64,000 bases of DNA, taken from positions 34,715,270 to 34,779,269 of the forward strand of contig NC_059507.1 of assembly GCF_914767665.1 (NCBI RefSeq), in the 5' to 3' direction. The notes below the pieces were generated by a model. It was not told the DNA's origin and made no database searches. It worked only from the letters and a program-made list of their open reading frames with translations. The translations under genes and the position numbers were made by a program. Within the stretch, counting starts at the first letter, position 1, and each line of letters opens with the position of its first letter. The DNA is from Harmonia axyridis (Eukaryota > Arthropoda > Insecta > Coleoptera > Coccinellidae). This document shows, piece after piece, positions 54,208 to 64,000 of this stretch.

Positions 54208-54763
54208 CGTAAGTAATTGCACAAGTGCATCAAAATTACCGATAATTTTGCATGACAGCGTGTTATCATAAAAACTGCATGAGTTCATTTTCATTTTTGG
54301 AGAAAGAGCCCGACACCGAAGGTGGAGGGCTCTTTCTCCAAAAATGAAAATGACCGAATGCAGTTTTTCAAAGAAACTGATGGAATGCGAAATTATCCGG
54401 TCATTTTGATGCACGAGTGTAATTCGGGGGAATATTTCCCGAATAAACCATTACATCACTTGTCAAACTGATGTAGAATGGAATTGCCATAGATTTGCAC
54501 TGTGTAAGATGCATAGAAACTATGCATCTATGAACAGAACAATTATCGCAGTGCAGTTTCGCTTCCTACAATGCAATTATCGCTGTAATTTTCGATAATT
54601 GTTCTCCAGATACATAGAATTTTTGACAGGAGGGAAATATTCGCTGTAATTTTCGATAATTGTTCTCCATATACATAGAATTTTTGACAGGAGGGAAATA
54701 TTCGCTGTAATTTTCGATAATTGTTCTCCAGATACATAGAATTTTTGACAGGAGGGAAATATT
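54208..54763. mobile_element. CGACACCGAAGGTGG foldback element, long copy
   Basis: A long imperfect hairpin: GCATCAAAATTACCGATAAT...AACTGCATGAGTTCATTTTC...GGAGAAAGAGCCC, loop GACACCGAAGGTGGA, then GGGCTCTTTCTCC...TGCAGTTTTT...CATTTTGATGC. A tail with a three-unit tandem repeat follows. Non-coding. A deleted relative lies at 12292, and an unrelated-stem hairpin with the same loop lies at 63795. Confidence 0.85.
54581..54763. repeat. 61-bp tandem repeat, three units
   Basis: Units 54581-54641, 54642-54702 and 54703-54763 (CGCTGTAATTTTCGATAATT...GGAGGGAAATATT) differ by a single base by eye (CCAGATAC or CCATATAC). The deleted copy at 12430-12476 has one unit. Near-identity implies recent expansion. 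Confidence 0.95.
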
Positions 54764-54769
54764 CGATAA

Positions 54770-55953
54770 TTCATACTTGACTCTTGAATGAAACTGGACT
54801 GTCAAGTTCGGTATTTTCAAATGTGTGAGTGTAACAATTCGACAACCAATAGACTGATGATTTCAGGTTTTTTACCTTTCATTTTGTTTGTGTCTGAAAA
54901 ATTTCTGTCATGATAGATTTGTCTTTTATTTCATAATTCAACTCACAGTTTCGTTATGAAATAAATCGAGACACTTATCCCAAAAATTCAATCATTTTTG
55001 GTATATTTCAAAACTATGTTTTCGGTCGAGATGAAATTTTTCATTCACATGTGAAAAAACAATATCATGCTTCATGCCAAATTGTGTCACCATAACCAGA
55101 GAAAGTTCAAGCAGAAATTACCCAATATTTCCGCAACAATAGGTACCTGATATTGAACTGTTTCAGTAATTGGTAGTTGATGATGATTAAAACAAGTCTT
55201 TTACTTTCTACGTTTTAACTACCTACCAAAAATTAGATATTACCACTTTGATAACAATTTGTTAACCGCGCGGTTCGAACTTCTGCTCATCAGATACAGA
55301 TGATTCTGCGAATTGGTACATATATAGTAATTATTTTAGACAATTTTTCAGCTTTCCTGATTGAATATTTCTCGTATTCCTCGAAGCATCTTGATCCTCC
55401 TCTCCAATCATCCCCGAAAGAACCTGGCAATAAGACGACAATCGAATTTTCTTAATTTTTCCCAACGAACCAGTAAGCCAATCGCGAGACTCCGAACGGA
55501 AATTCGAAAAAGCTCTCCCCAAACGGGCGGAAGGGGGTCGAATCAAATTTTCCCCCTTTCTCCCCCTCCTCCTACTTAACCTGAAGGGTCCGAAGAGTGG
55601 GTACGTTCCGAAATTGCCGTTTTAAACTCGATCCAGAGCCCTCTCTATTGATCGTATCGTTCTCGGGATATGCCGGAATAAGGTTAGGCGAATTTCCCGG
55701 CATTTTTCCCAATTACGCCGGTTTGCTTGCTCTTTCTTCGATCAGGGGCGGGGGAGGGGGTGGTGAAGGGATGTCCGGACCGTTCGACGCGGACAGACGA
55801 TTAGGGGCTCATCGTTAGCAGGATAGCCAACCGGAAATTCCTCCAGAAGGGAGTAAAAGGTGGGACACTTCCGGCGTGATTAAAATTATTTTTTCTACAT
55901 TCATGCAAAAAGCCAAACTTTATTGAACTATATTTAATGGAAAAAAAGTTCTT
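54770..55953. other. no gene; GC-rich island about 55380-55820
   Basis: Unique CpG-containing block (AACGGGCGGAAGGGGGTCG, ATCAGGGGCGGGGGAGGGGG). Overlapping frames on both strands are not supported as genes. Confidence 0.4.
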
Positions 55954-55954
55954 T

Positions 55955-56480
55955 ATTGCACTAGTGCAATAAAGTTTATATTGCACTCATCTGTCATTCT
56001 ACTTCAAAGTGCTGTCATCATGACAAACAAATATTTCAGCCTGAAGGAAATAACGATGTACAGTTACCAAGTACTAGTACGTTTACAGCAGTAACAAATC
56101 AAGAAGTGGATTTAAAAAGTACTTCACTACGAAATATTCATATTGAAAATTGCACCAATTGTTCATTCACTTTCAACGTTGAGGGTAAAAATAAAGTTTG
56201 AGTTAAATTGTTCGTAACGTATTAGTTCCTGTTTCAATGCTTATCGATATTAATAATAAAGTATTCAAGTTGCGCTTTTCATTTTCCTACATCTAGTGCC
56301 GCACCTCAATAAATCATTTTTTGCTTTTTGCATGAACGTAGAAAAAATGTTGTATGCAACTCGTGCAAAAATTGTTTATTGCACTCGACGTGTTTTCCAA
56401 CTCGGCCTAACGGCCTCGTCGGACAATTTCACGTCGAGTGCAATAAACATTCACTTTTTGCATTTGTGGCATAAATAACT
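55955..56480 (+). repeat. GCAATAAA foldback family, longer copy
   Basis: Starts with TTATTGCACTAGTGCAATAAAG and ends TTTTTGCATTTGTGGCATAA. A central palindrome TTTATTGCACTCGACGTG...CACGTCGAGTGCAATAAA encloses ACTCGGCCTAACGGCCTCGT. The middle matches 9286-9645 inverted. Confidence 0.8.
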
Positions 56481-57290
56481 ATTTTTTGATTTGTAGAATA
56501 TTGAATGAACCTTTTGTAAAGATATGTTTCGCTCCCATTCCCAATTCCCAAATCTAAATCTTAATATTCCAAAACTGTTAGATGCGTCATTTCGTTGTTA
56601 AAAATTTGGTCCTTCGAGACGGATTAATTAAGGATTTACGAACCTTATTTCAATCAGAGAAACCTACGCCCCTGAAGAAACTATCTGGTGTCACAGTGTC
56701 ACATCCAACGCCCGGAAATAAACTTTCAAAGCCACACCCCACGAATATCAGAGGATATCTCGAGTCTGCTTGAAAGAAACCAGTACTCGAAAAAAAAAAG
56801 AAACTCCGGAAGCCAAACTACAACATTGATTTTTTTCAATCCCAGCCATGGAAGAACAGCTAGCAGAGCAATTCAAGATCGGTTAAAAACTTAAAAAAAT
56901 CTCCCCAAAAAGGCGATTCCTCCCAAAATACTGAACAATATTTTAAGAAGATATCAATGAAGGCCGCATCGCCGAATTTCAAAAAATACACGATGATATC
57001 CATAGGTCACTGGTTCACATCCGGCTCGAAGGACCAAAAAATTTTGTTTTATGGTTAAACAACACTTGAGTCTAGGATGGGTTTTGTGCGACAAACTGAA
57101 CAACCAGTTTCAGAAGTACAAAGGAATTATTTACTTCACAGTTTGTCGATAAGATCAAATGAACAGACATAAAGGGAATCCTCTTGAAACTCAAATCGTT
57201 ATTACGTTTAAGGTACTTACCAATTCCTGTATTTCAACTGTAGTCACGGATTCCTCATTTTCAATGTTATAATAGTTATTTATAATACAA
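56481..57290. other. no gene recognised
   Basis: Mixed unique sequence, with A-rich patches. Open frames at 56582 and 56688 lack family features. Confidence 0.35.
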
Positions 57291-57396
57291 GTACAGAAGG
57301 CATTGATATTCTCCTACGAATTCAAAAACGAGCCACGAAGTGGCGAGTTTTTGAATGAACGAGTGGTAGAATGAGCCTTCTGTACGAGTATTATAC
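57288..57396. repeat. foldback hairpin element (AGCCACGAAGTGGCGAG core)
   Basis: TATAATACAAGTACAGAAGGC...GAATTCAAAAACGAGCCACG / AAGTGGCGAGTTTTTGAATG...GCCTTCTGTACGAGTATTATA. About 110 bp, with the two arms almost perfectly inverted around a GC-rich centre of the same style as the hairpins at 26690, 32195 and 56400. Confidence 0.8.
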
Positions 57397-57763
57397 ATTA
57401 TTTTCTCTAATTCGTTGCATTTTCATTGAAATTAATGAAATATTTCCATAAATATCATTTAGTGATTTTTGCATTGAAAAATGTTGGTTGGCAGAACTGA
57501 TTTATTGAAGGCAAATTGATGAATTGACAGATAAAGCCATGGCGGAAAGTTCGGAGTACCAACATATAATAATAAAATATAACCATGAAACCTGTGTGTT
57601 TCTGATATATTCTCGCACGATTTTGTTCTAAAAGATGTGAAAGAATGAACGGAATAACCACAGAAATAGAGAAATATTTATATCATATCTTCAATATTTA
57701 CAAATAATCACACCGCCAGGTACTAGTCAAGATAAGGCGAATAATTTTTAGATTTTGTTTCAG
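57397..57763. other. Vsx: end of the inferred large Vsx intron
   Basis: AT-rich. The last 20 bases hold the acceptor (GATTTTGTTTCAG) for the next exon. Nothing else was recognised. Confidence 0.5.
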
Positions 57764-57845
57764 GTCAGTTAGATAGTTCCAAAGAATTCACGATAGGAGA
57801 TGGTTTAGGTTTAAATAAAAAGAAGAAGAAGAAGCGGCGTCATAG
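57764..57845 (+). CDS. Vsx: Vsx exon: linker and start of homeodomain
   Basis: Vsx is a nuclear transcription factor of the paired-like CVC class, acting in optic-lobe and neuronal specification in insects and in retina in vertebrates. This 82-nt exon completes a Gly codon (GT), then reads QLDSSKEFTIGDGLGLNKKK and KKKRRH, ending in two bases (AG) of the Arg5 codon of the homeodomain. The lysine/arginine run is the usual nuclear-localisation stretch before VSX homeodomains. Acceptor ttttgtttcag and donor CATAG|gtgagt are good. The start phase (1) matches the candidate exon at 11278. The frame is supported by perfect continuity with the next exon. Confidence 0.93.
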
Positions 57846-58023
57846 GTGAGTATTTATTCCTCCTATTTCTCTAACAAAAATAGTTTTAATCTCTTTGTTA
57901 ATTCATTACTTTCTCATCAAAATTTCCAATATGTTTCGGTATATCGAGTTTGAATGTCCCGTGAATAGATTTAAGGTTATACCCTCGTTGCTTTCTTGAC
58001 TACCCTTAGTCGCTTTGTGGTAG
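57846..58023 (+). other. Vsx: 178-bp Vsx intron splitting homeodomain Arg5
   Basis: GT...AG (gtgagtattt to ctttgtggtag). It interrupts the Arg5 codon (AG|G), the same Arg/Thr position as in vertebrate VSX genes, as far as I recall those structures. No insertion or repeat lies inside, in contrast with the huge upstream intron. Confidence 0.9.
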
Positions 58024-58147
58024 GACGATCTTCACCAGCTACCAGCTGGAGGAACTGGAGAAGGCGTTCAAAGATGCCCATTATCCAGACGTTTACGCCA
58101 GAGAGATGCTCAGTCTGAAGACGGACTTGCCGGAAGATAGGATACAG
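58024..58147 (+). CDS. Vsx: Vsx exon: homeodomain helices 1-2 and start of helix 3
   Basis: After completing Arg5 the exon reads TIFTSYQLEELEKAFKDAHY, PDVYAREMLSLKTDLPEDRI and Q, 41 codons. Homeodomain core residues Phe8, Leu16 and Phe20 are present, as is the PDVYARE turn typical of VSX/CHX10. The string is VSX-specific rather than generic paired-like. It ends at homeodomain residue 46 (CAG|gtgag), the classic paired-class 46/47 intron, so helix 3 (WFQN, residue 50 Gln) and the CVC domain must lie on a later exon. Phase 0 end. Confidence 0.97.
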
Positions 58148-58344
58148 GTGAGTCCCCTATAAGATAGAAACAAGCTCTGAATAGTCGAAAGGAATAAATA
58201 GTGATTCAAAAGATTCAATCTTAAGGGTAGAATTGTCTCATTTTGAGGCACTCGTTTGACGAAATACGTCTGAATTTATCTATTATTGTTTTTACTTACC
58301 ACTAACCGATGGGGCCTTGACCAACAAATCCACTAATACACATG

Positions 58345-59288
58345 ATGTTCTACAAGCTCTATTAGAAACTTTGACAGATGATAGTTGTACTCAGAGTGAT
58401 TTTTATTTTCCTATGAATATAGGTTCGTTTCGTGCTTTCGTTTAGAAGTTACAAGAATTTGAAGTAACATATTTTCATGTTTCAATTAAAAGTAGGCCGA
58501 TTAAAGACGATACCAGTTGTGCAACAACTAGAATTTCGTTGATGGTTAACAATTTCGTTGATGTTAACAACATGCACAAAATTTATTTCGCTTGTCACAA
58601 CTGATCTGAGGAGACTTGCTTCACCATCAAGAACGTTATCAATAACACTCACAATGAACATGTATGGGCACTCCAAAATCCATAAGTCATTAGAAAAAAC
58701 ACTATTTCAGTAACGTTTTAGTGTCAACGTTTGAGTTGGATTTTCAACAATGATTATTAATGATTATGAATGATCGTTTGAATGTAGATTCGTATGAGCA
58801 TTTTTTTAAGTTCAACCTTTTTCACTTTTCTCGGCTTGATGGCTACCACACAGAGAGAGACAAGTAGCTGTATGGTTACATAAAAATGTCCTGAATTAAT
58901 GGTTAGGTCAAGGGAAACTGATACCATCAAAGCTATCTCTTCCGCTGAATCTCAATTCGTTAGAATTTTATTTACGGGAACATGAGGCAGCTTGTTTCTT
59001 ATGTTGAAATGACGTTTTATCAACAATTGATAAAATTTAAGATGCAACAAACCAAATAAGAAAAGACCCAAATCTGATCTGCATCTGCATTATAACGGAA
59101 TCTTCGATCTGAGGGCGAACAAGTTTCATTTTTGAAGGAGGGTGATTCAAATTTCAAACATATTTTTCACTTCAACAAGAAAAAAATTTTGTCTTAAGTT
59201 CATAGAAAAAATATTTCAAAATGAATACAGATAGAATCACTATCAAAGTTTGTCATACCTATAGCTTGTAGAACGTCCTGTATAACGT
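58345..59288. repeat. R-family-related element
   Basis: The left block GTTCTACAAGCTCTATTAG, ACTTTGACAGATGATAG, CTTTCGTTTAGAAGTTAC resembles 35855-35970. The right block CTATCAAAGTTTGTCATACC...GCTTGTAGAACGTCCTGTATA is its inverted counterpart, so this looks like a whole element of about 0.94 kb with inverted ends. Non-coding. Confidence 0.6.
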
Positions 59289-59289
59289 A

Positions 59290-62015
59290 AGTAGTAGGTA
59301 TAAGTATTTGTGGTTATTACATTTTTTACTTGTCGAAATACAAACTTGTTCACTACAGTTCTTCAATTGTTCTATTATGTACCAATTATAATTTAATTTT
59401 TTTTTCAAATCTCGAATTGAAAAATCCTTCGTACCTGTAATAATAATATGACTACAATAATTGCTATTATCACCACTTCCGCGTCTTGGTTTGTAGCTAT
59501 TCTTGTTTAATAATGTTTTTTATTTTTGACTCTAATATACAAGGTACACAGTGAATCCATTTATTCCAGGCATTCCATCCACTCTTTTTTATGCTTGTTC
59601 CGTTGCTAATGATTTCTACTTCTCTATCGACTTGTCTGTTATTTTCGAAAATTAGCCAAACAAAAGCTTTCAAACAAACCCGTTGTCGGCCTTTTTGTGG
59701 ACGTTTTTGAAAGACACGCCGATACTACAGACCGATCAATATACTAATCTATCGTCTCCATGGATCTAACAACATTCAACAGACTTCAAGCATCTACCGG
59801 TAATGTAGATTGGATTGTTAGTTCAATTCTCGGTTCAATTAATTGAAAAATAAGGAAATTTAAGGTTATGATGAATTAGAGGCACTTCAAACTAATGACA
59901 AGTGACACTAATGACAGATATCCACGGCTACCAACGCATAAACATCAAATAAACCTCCAATGCGTACCTCCTTCAAATTCACGCAGAAATGGTGATATTC
60001 CTTCTCGGTATTGATGATGGCAGTCGTGCACGCTCGCGGGGCAAGAGAGAGGTGGGGCGGAAGGGGATGAAAAAACCGAGCGGAGGACCGGGGGCAAAAA
60101 CAAAACACACGGGACCCCGCTAGACATTGTGAGCAGCCCACTAATTAAGCCAGTCGTCGCTCTCTCGCTATTCTGCCTCGGCGGAAGGTGAATAGTGCGG
60201 CGGTCTGACAGTCGGGTGCGCCACCGTCCGCGTGTCCTGATTGGTCCGGGCGAGACGCCTACCAATGGCTGCCGGTCTGGCCGGTATGAATGAAACAGTC
60301 ACGAGGATTTCGCGATTCAGAGGCGGCCTGGCTTAAGGTGACAGGTGACGTTTGACAGATGTTTTGGCGCAGATATCTATGGCGTAGTATAGGTTGGTCA
60401 ATTTAGGTTAGGTTGGGTTAGGATAGTATTTGTAGGTATTTAGATTCCAAAATTATTAGTGTGCGTTAGGATTGAATTAGGTTTTCGTTGTTTGAGATAA
60501 AGCGTTGATGACGAGGAATTATTTTTTCAATTATAATTATGAAATTCGCTCATTTCAAGTACAAACAGATTTTCAATGGCAATGCATAATTCAAGAGAAA
60601 TTAGGTACGCCACGAATTCAAAGAACACAATTCCTTTCAAAAAAATCTGATGACTCTTACATTATGAAAATATGATTAAGTTTGTTCTTAAAAATGTTGT
60701 ATTCCTTTGTATATTCAAAGTCCTTTGGTAATATAATGAGAGCTTTTATATTCATGTATGCAGGATTTTTTTTCATTAGAAGTAACCTACCTATATACAT
60801 ACAGGAAAAGATATATAACCTTGAGTTGTAGGTAAACATTGATATTTTCCTCAAATCAATGAAGGTTATAATTTTGTTGCGAGTCTGCTCTTCGAAACAA
60901 TAAATTCCGTTAGCGATGAACATTCGATTCTCATTTTCATTCAGGTATTTACCTATTTCCCTAACTCTATTCAGATGATCTGAACAGTTGAAATTCAATC
61001 CTTGCTCGAGTATAAACGAAAGTTTTGTCAACTAAGCGATAAAAAAATTCACAAACCTTTTGAACGATCCCTTTGATTTGCCAGAACTTCCTTGACGTAC
61101 TGTAAATAAATAAGTAGGTAAGTAGACCCAGATAATTCATTCTTGAATTAGACTTATCTGGCTTTCATTTAATTTATTATTCGCCAGTCGCTCATTTACA
61201 TAATAGGTTGCACAATTTGCTTATTAGTTCCAAAATTTAACTTAACATCATATGAATCTCTAATTATTGAACAAGAGATTCGTCCACTCCACATTGGAAA
61301 GGCTGAATTTCTATTAACTTGTTGTCTCCAGGAATGATCAAAGGATTTCAGAAGGCGGGTTCTCTTATTATTATTGAATGTTGGTAATATGGGGAGTGGT
61401 TCCATAAGCAATCAGCATCACATTTTTATGTTCGTAGAGGATAATCCCCTAAGTCCTCAGGTCATTCCGTTTTTAATGAAGAAATATTTATGCAGAAGCA
61501 CAAAGCACTTCAATATCCCCTTTTCTAACGGCCAACCAATAGTATAGTTCAGTTTTCACGGCACTTACATCCATAACAGAAATTCTGTATATTTTATAGC
61601 TGAAATCACTTCATTATACTGTAATAAATAATACGTTTATTTTTTATAATAATTATTCTCTGATAACAAATTAATTATTGAAAATATTGATGATTATCTA
61701 ATCATCTATCATATCGTTGAAAAAACATTCTAATTTCTAGTTGACAGATCGAAATACTTGTAATGATTGTTGGAAATGGATATAATATGTTTTGAATAAT
61801 GACTAGTATGTGAAATTTTCCATTTCTATATGTTGTTTTATCGACTTGTCCGATACGTATCTGCAATATGTCGCTATAAAAGAATAAATTAATATCTCTC
61901 TGAAAATAAGGAATAAAAATTCCTGTTCTCTGATGTGAGCCAATAGTTCGACGCTTCAATGTTGACATGATTTTGTTTCACCTCGTTGAAATGTCATCCA
62001 TGTAGGGGCTTCTCC
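59290..62015. other. intronic; GC-rich island about 59990-60340
   Basis: The island is CpG-dense (GTGCACGCTCGCGGGGC, GGTGCGCCACCGTCCGCG) with two CCAAT-type boxes in opposite orientation (TGATTGGTCC and ACCAATGG) 30 bp apart and ACTAATTAAGCC. It is promoter-like in composition. The 124-aa minus frame at 60657-61031 and others here match nothing known. Confidence 0.4.
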
Positions 62016-62017
62016 TC

Positions 62018-62576
62018 AGGCTAATAAACATAGATACAGGAAGCATATGTCATTTTCAGTAAGCAAATTTTGTCCGCAACATGAACTATCAAATTTGATA
62101 TGAAGCGCGCGGAAATGAAAACATATCAGTGATACTATTTTTCACTCAATTCTCGAGTTTCTCCAAAAAGAACGCACTTCTTATGTCCCATAGTCAATCA
62201 ACGTTCCATATTAACTCAAAATATATTGAAATAAATACCTAAATATATCAGAAATTCGGAAAAAAAACTTTAAGCGCGCCAAACGAAGTGAAACAATCGA
62301 TGACACTAGAAAAGCAAGTTGTCAAACCTTGGATTTCAGCAGGTATAGATGCAGAAAATAATAAATATTCTGCTTATTATAAATTTGACTATTTGGAAAA
62401 ATATTGGATTGCAAATATAATTGAGAATCACTCAAATAAATATATTTAATTGAATATAATATCATCATAACGATTTAGTTAAATTGTGGATTTGAAAATA
62501 CCTATATCACAATTGGACAACGTAATCTAACCATTGAAAAAATGCGTATACTTCTTCTATCTATGTTTATTGCTCT
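62018..62576 (+). mobile_element. AGAGTAAT-family MITE, complete copy
   Basis: Ends AGGCTAATAAACATAGATAC and, inverted, AGAGCAATAAACATAGATAG. The internal order is the same as in 29097-29965 without the hAT insert (AAGCGCGCGGAAATGAAAAC, CAAACGAAGTGAAACAA, AATATTCTGCTTATTATAAA). About 560 bp. Confidence 0.88.
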
Positions 62577-63790
62577 ATGAGTTTCTCTCCCCAGTTTTGC
62601 AGTTTTTCTTGGATTGTCTGGTTATTGTATGGAACTTGCTCTTTGTGCAGTTGTAAAGGTATTGACTCGTCTGCTTCAACAATGTTTGGTTATAGACCTC
62701 TGACGTATACTTGCTTGGTCTTTGAAGTGTATTCGTAGGCTTTCTATTTGCCAATGAGCAAGTTCCATGATGTCCAGCAGACCCCTGCCTTATTTATTCA
62801 TTGATAATGTTGTCCTATCGATGCTACTTTTCGGATGGTGCTTGTTTACTCAAGATTTTCGATATCTGTTTTGGTCCATGGAATCTCATCGAAAGAATAT
62901 ACTTATTAGGATTGATGACTCTCGTAATCTTCCTACTGTCAAGGTTGGTTTTTAAAATTTTTCTGATTCTCCTAATGTTCCAAAGTCGTTGAGTAAGACA
63001 ATTATATTATTATAACAGAATAATCCCTAGAATAACCCTCTAAAGGAAAATCCTCGAAACTCAACTCCGGATTTAATCCGGGAAGACTTCGAATGGAGAC
63101 ATCGAAGCGATCCCCGTCGAAATAACCAATTACATGTGCTCTAACTCCCCCCTCCACCCCATCCGGCTCCGGGTAGCTCATTAAAAGTGATCCAGGTCTG
63201 CCGGAGCCCCGTCCTGCACGTCTCCCGTTACGTCATTAGTCGCGTTAAACAACAGAAACGTCGGAACAAAACTTCCGCAACTCCGTGCCCGGACCATCAG
63301 CGCGCTCTATTATCAGCTACATAATTACTTCGTTAACGGGAATTCTTGCCAACTATGCTCTAGCTGCCTGGCTGACGAGCCATCTTTAAAGGTTTAATTT
63401 AATTAGAGTCTGAATCCCCCCCTGTCTCTTCATTGTGGAAAACGACGGTCGTCGTCGTTACATCTAACTGCTCCGCGAACGACGTTTTCGTTATATTCGT
63501 TTTGAGGTTGTTTTACGCTTCGTGTAGTTGCTACTGTTTGATTCGTTTTATTTATTTTTTTAAAGTTGTAGGAACGCCTGTTACTTTCGTGAAATTCTGG
63601 AATTCTGTGGCGTAGAATAACTTTCCGAAGAATTAATATAGGAGGTTGAAAATTTTTTCGATTCTTTTTCACAATTGAATGCCAATTTAATGGTGGTTGA
63701 GTGATTTCGAAGTTGTAGCCGACTGAAATTTTTGTCAACAGTAAAAACACAAGAGCTTTTTCTTCATCGGAAAAATCTCTCTCTGCAACG
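62577..63790. other. no gene recognised; GC island about 63050-63500
   Basis: 63050-63500 is unique and GC-rich (GACTTCGAATGGAGACATCG, CCATCCGGCTCCGGGTAGC), with ATAATTACTTCG and TTTAATTTAATTAGAG near its right edge. Frames around 62767-62992 and 63430-63849 are unsupported. Confidence 0.4.
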
Positions 63791-63794
63791 AAAC

Positions 63795-63913
63795 AGTTTT
63801 GCCAATCACTAATTTTACGAGAAAAACTGACATGATAAAATCGCGACACCGATGGTGGAGCGATTTTATCTAATCAGTCAGTTTTTCGAGCAAATTTAGT
63901 GATTGGCAAAACT
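63795..63913. repeat. perfect-type hairpin with CGACACCGATGGTGG loop
   Basis: AGTTTTGCCAATCACTAA...GATAAAATCGC / GACACCGATGGTGGA / GCGATTTTATC...TTAGTGATTGGCAAAACT. The arms are about 52 bp with few mismatches. The loop repeats the motif of the unrelated-stem hairpins at 12390 and 54325. Confidence 0.85.
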
Positions 63914-64000
63914 TTGAGAGTTACAGAGAAATTTATCTGACAGTTAGCTCGAGTTTATTTTGCCAAGATAAATTAACGATAGAATATGTGGATATAGATT

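Larger units (their letters stand above)
11335..57763 (+). other. Vsx: inferred 46.4-kb Vsx intron
   Basis: The donor is gtaaat at 11335 and the acceptor ttttgtttcag ends at 57763. If the 57-nt exon is real, all features between these points are intronic: seven DD41D copies, the Tc1 element, LINE and mariner relics, foldback elements and the GC-rich islands. No other protein-coding host exon was recognised inside it on either strand. Confidence 0.55.
58148..64000 (+). other. Vsx: Vsx intron after homeodomain residue 46, continuing past the window
   Basis: I searched by eye for an exon starting with a VWFQNRRAKWRK-type sequence after an AG and found none. The intron is therefore at least 5.85 kb. 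It holds one R-family element, one AGAGTAAT MITE, two GC-rich islands and a hairpin. Confidence 0.7.

Noticed and set aside
54543..54820. Repetitive small proteins on the minus strand
   Set aside because: These are translations of the 61-bp tandem repeat in three frames.
60657..61031. 124-aa minus-strand protein
   Set aside because: Long for AT-rich DNA, but its Ile/Asn/Lys-rich sequence matches no family and has no splice support.
58148..64000. Final Vsx homeodomain exon (WFQN helix 3)
   Set aside because: Searched on the + strand for an AG-preceded VWFQNRRAKW-like stretch. None was found, so it is assumed to be outside the window.

Overview
The window is AT-rich insect nuclear DNA, probably from a beetle, although the sequence alone cannot fix the order. 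It belongs to the + strand homeobox gene Vsx (visual system homeobox, paired-like/CVC class). Two exons at 57764-57845 and 58024-58147 encode a lysine/arginine stretch and homeodomain residues up to position 46. They are separated by a 178-bp intron and followed by the classic paired-class intron at homeodomain position 46/47. A 57-nt candidate exon at 11278-11334 has good splice sites and exactly the phase needed to splice onto 57764. If it is real, 11335-57763 is one 46.4-kb intron. The last homeodomain exon (WFQN) is not visible in the remaining 5.85 kb, so the gene continues to the right. Earlier Vsx exons are not visible on the left either. || Nearly everything else is mobile DNA. The commonest element is a Tc1/mariner-type (DD41D) transposon present as ten copies: A 721, B 2561, C 7116, D 17273 (-), E 28032, F 33269 (-), G 34797, H 39341 (-), I 42571 and J 47486. 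Copies that keep the 5' part share the same internal deletion, which fuses the first helix-turn-helix to the catalytic domain out of frame. The family therefore spread as an already defective element. Older relatives that keep the deleted linker lie at 11880, 22200, 37300 (-) and 41965 (-). There are also mariner DD34D relics (15540, 18250, 23980 and 24200), a Tc1 DD34E element with both TIRs (49075-50373), LINE 3' ends and a reverse-transcriptase relic, Penelope-like pieces including a GIY-YIG domain just upstream of the candidate exon, a hAT-type MITE nested in another MITE, and many foldback families. Several of these occur in two to five copies within the window. || At the far left edge (1-252) is an intronless, internally deleted nucleoside diphosphate kinase retropseudogene. 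|| Between the transposons lie GC-rich, apparently single-copy islands of 150-600 bp (about 1.95-2.4, 8.65-8.8, 18.65-19.0, 23.1-23.35, 27.1-27.65, 31.45-31.95, 34.15-34.75, 38.8-39.25, 45.75-46.1, 48.6-48.95, 50.55-51.0, 53.0-53.6, 55.38-55.82, 60.0-60.35 and 63.05-63.5 kb). Several contain TAATTA homeodomain-type cores. In a large intron of a developmental regulator they are the best candidates for cis-regulatory modules, but this is inference. No CRISPR array, rRNA, convincing tRNA or bacterial gene was seen.
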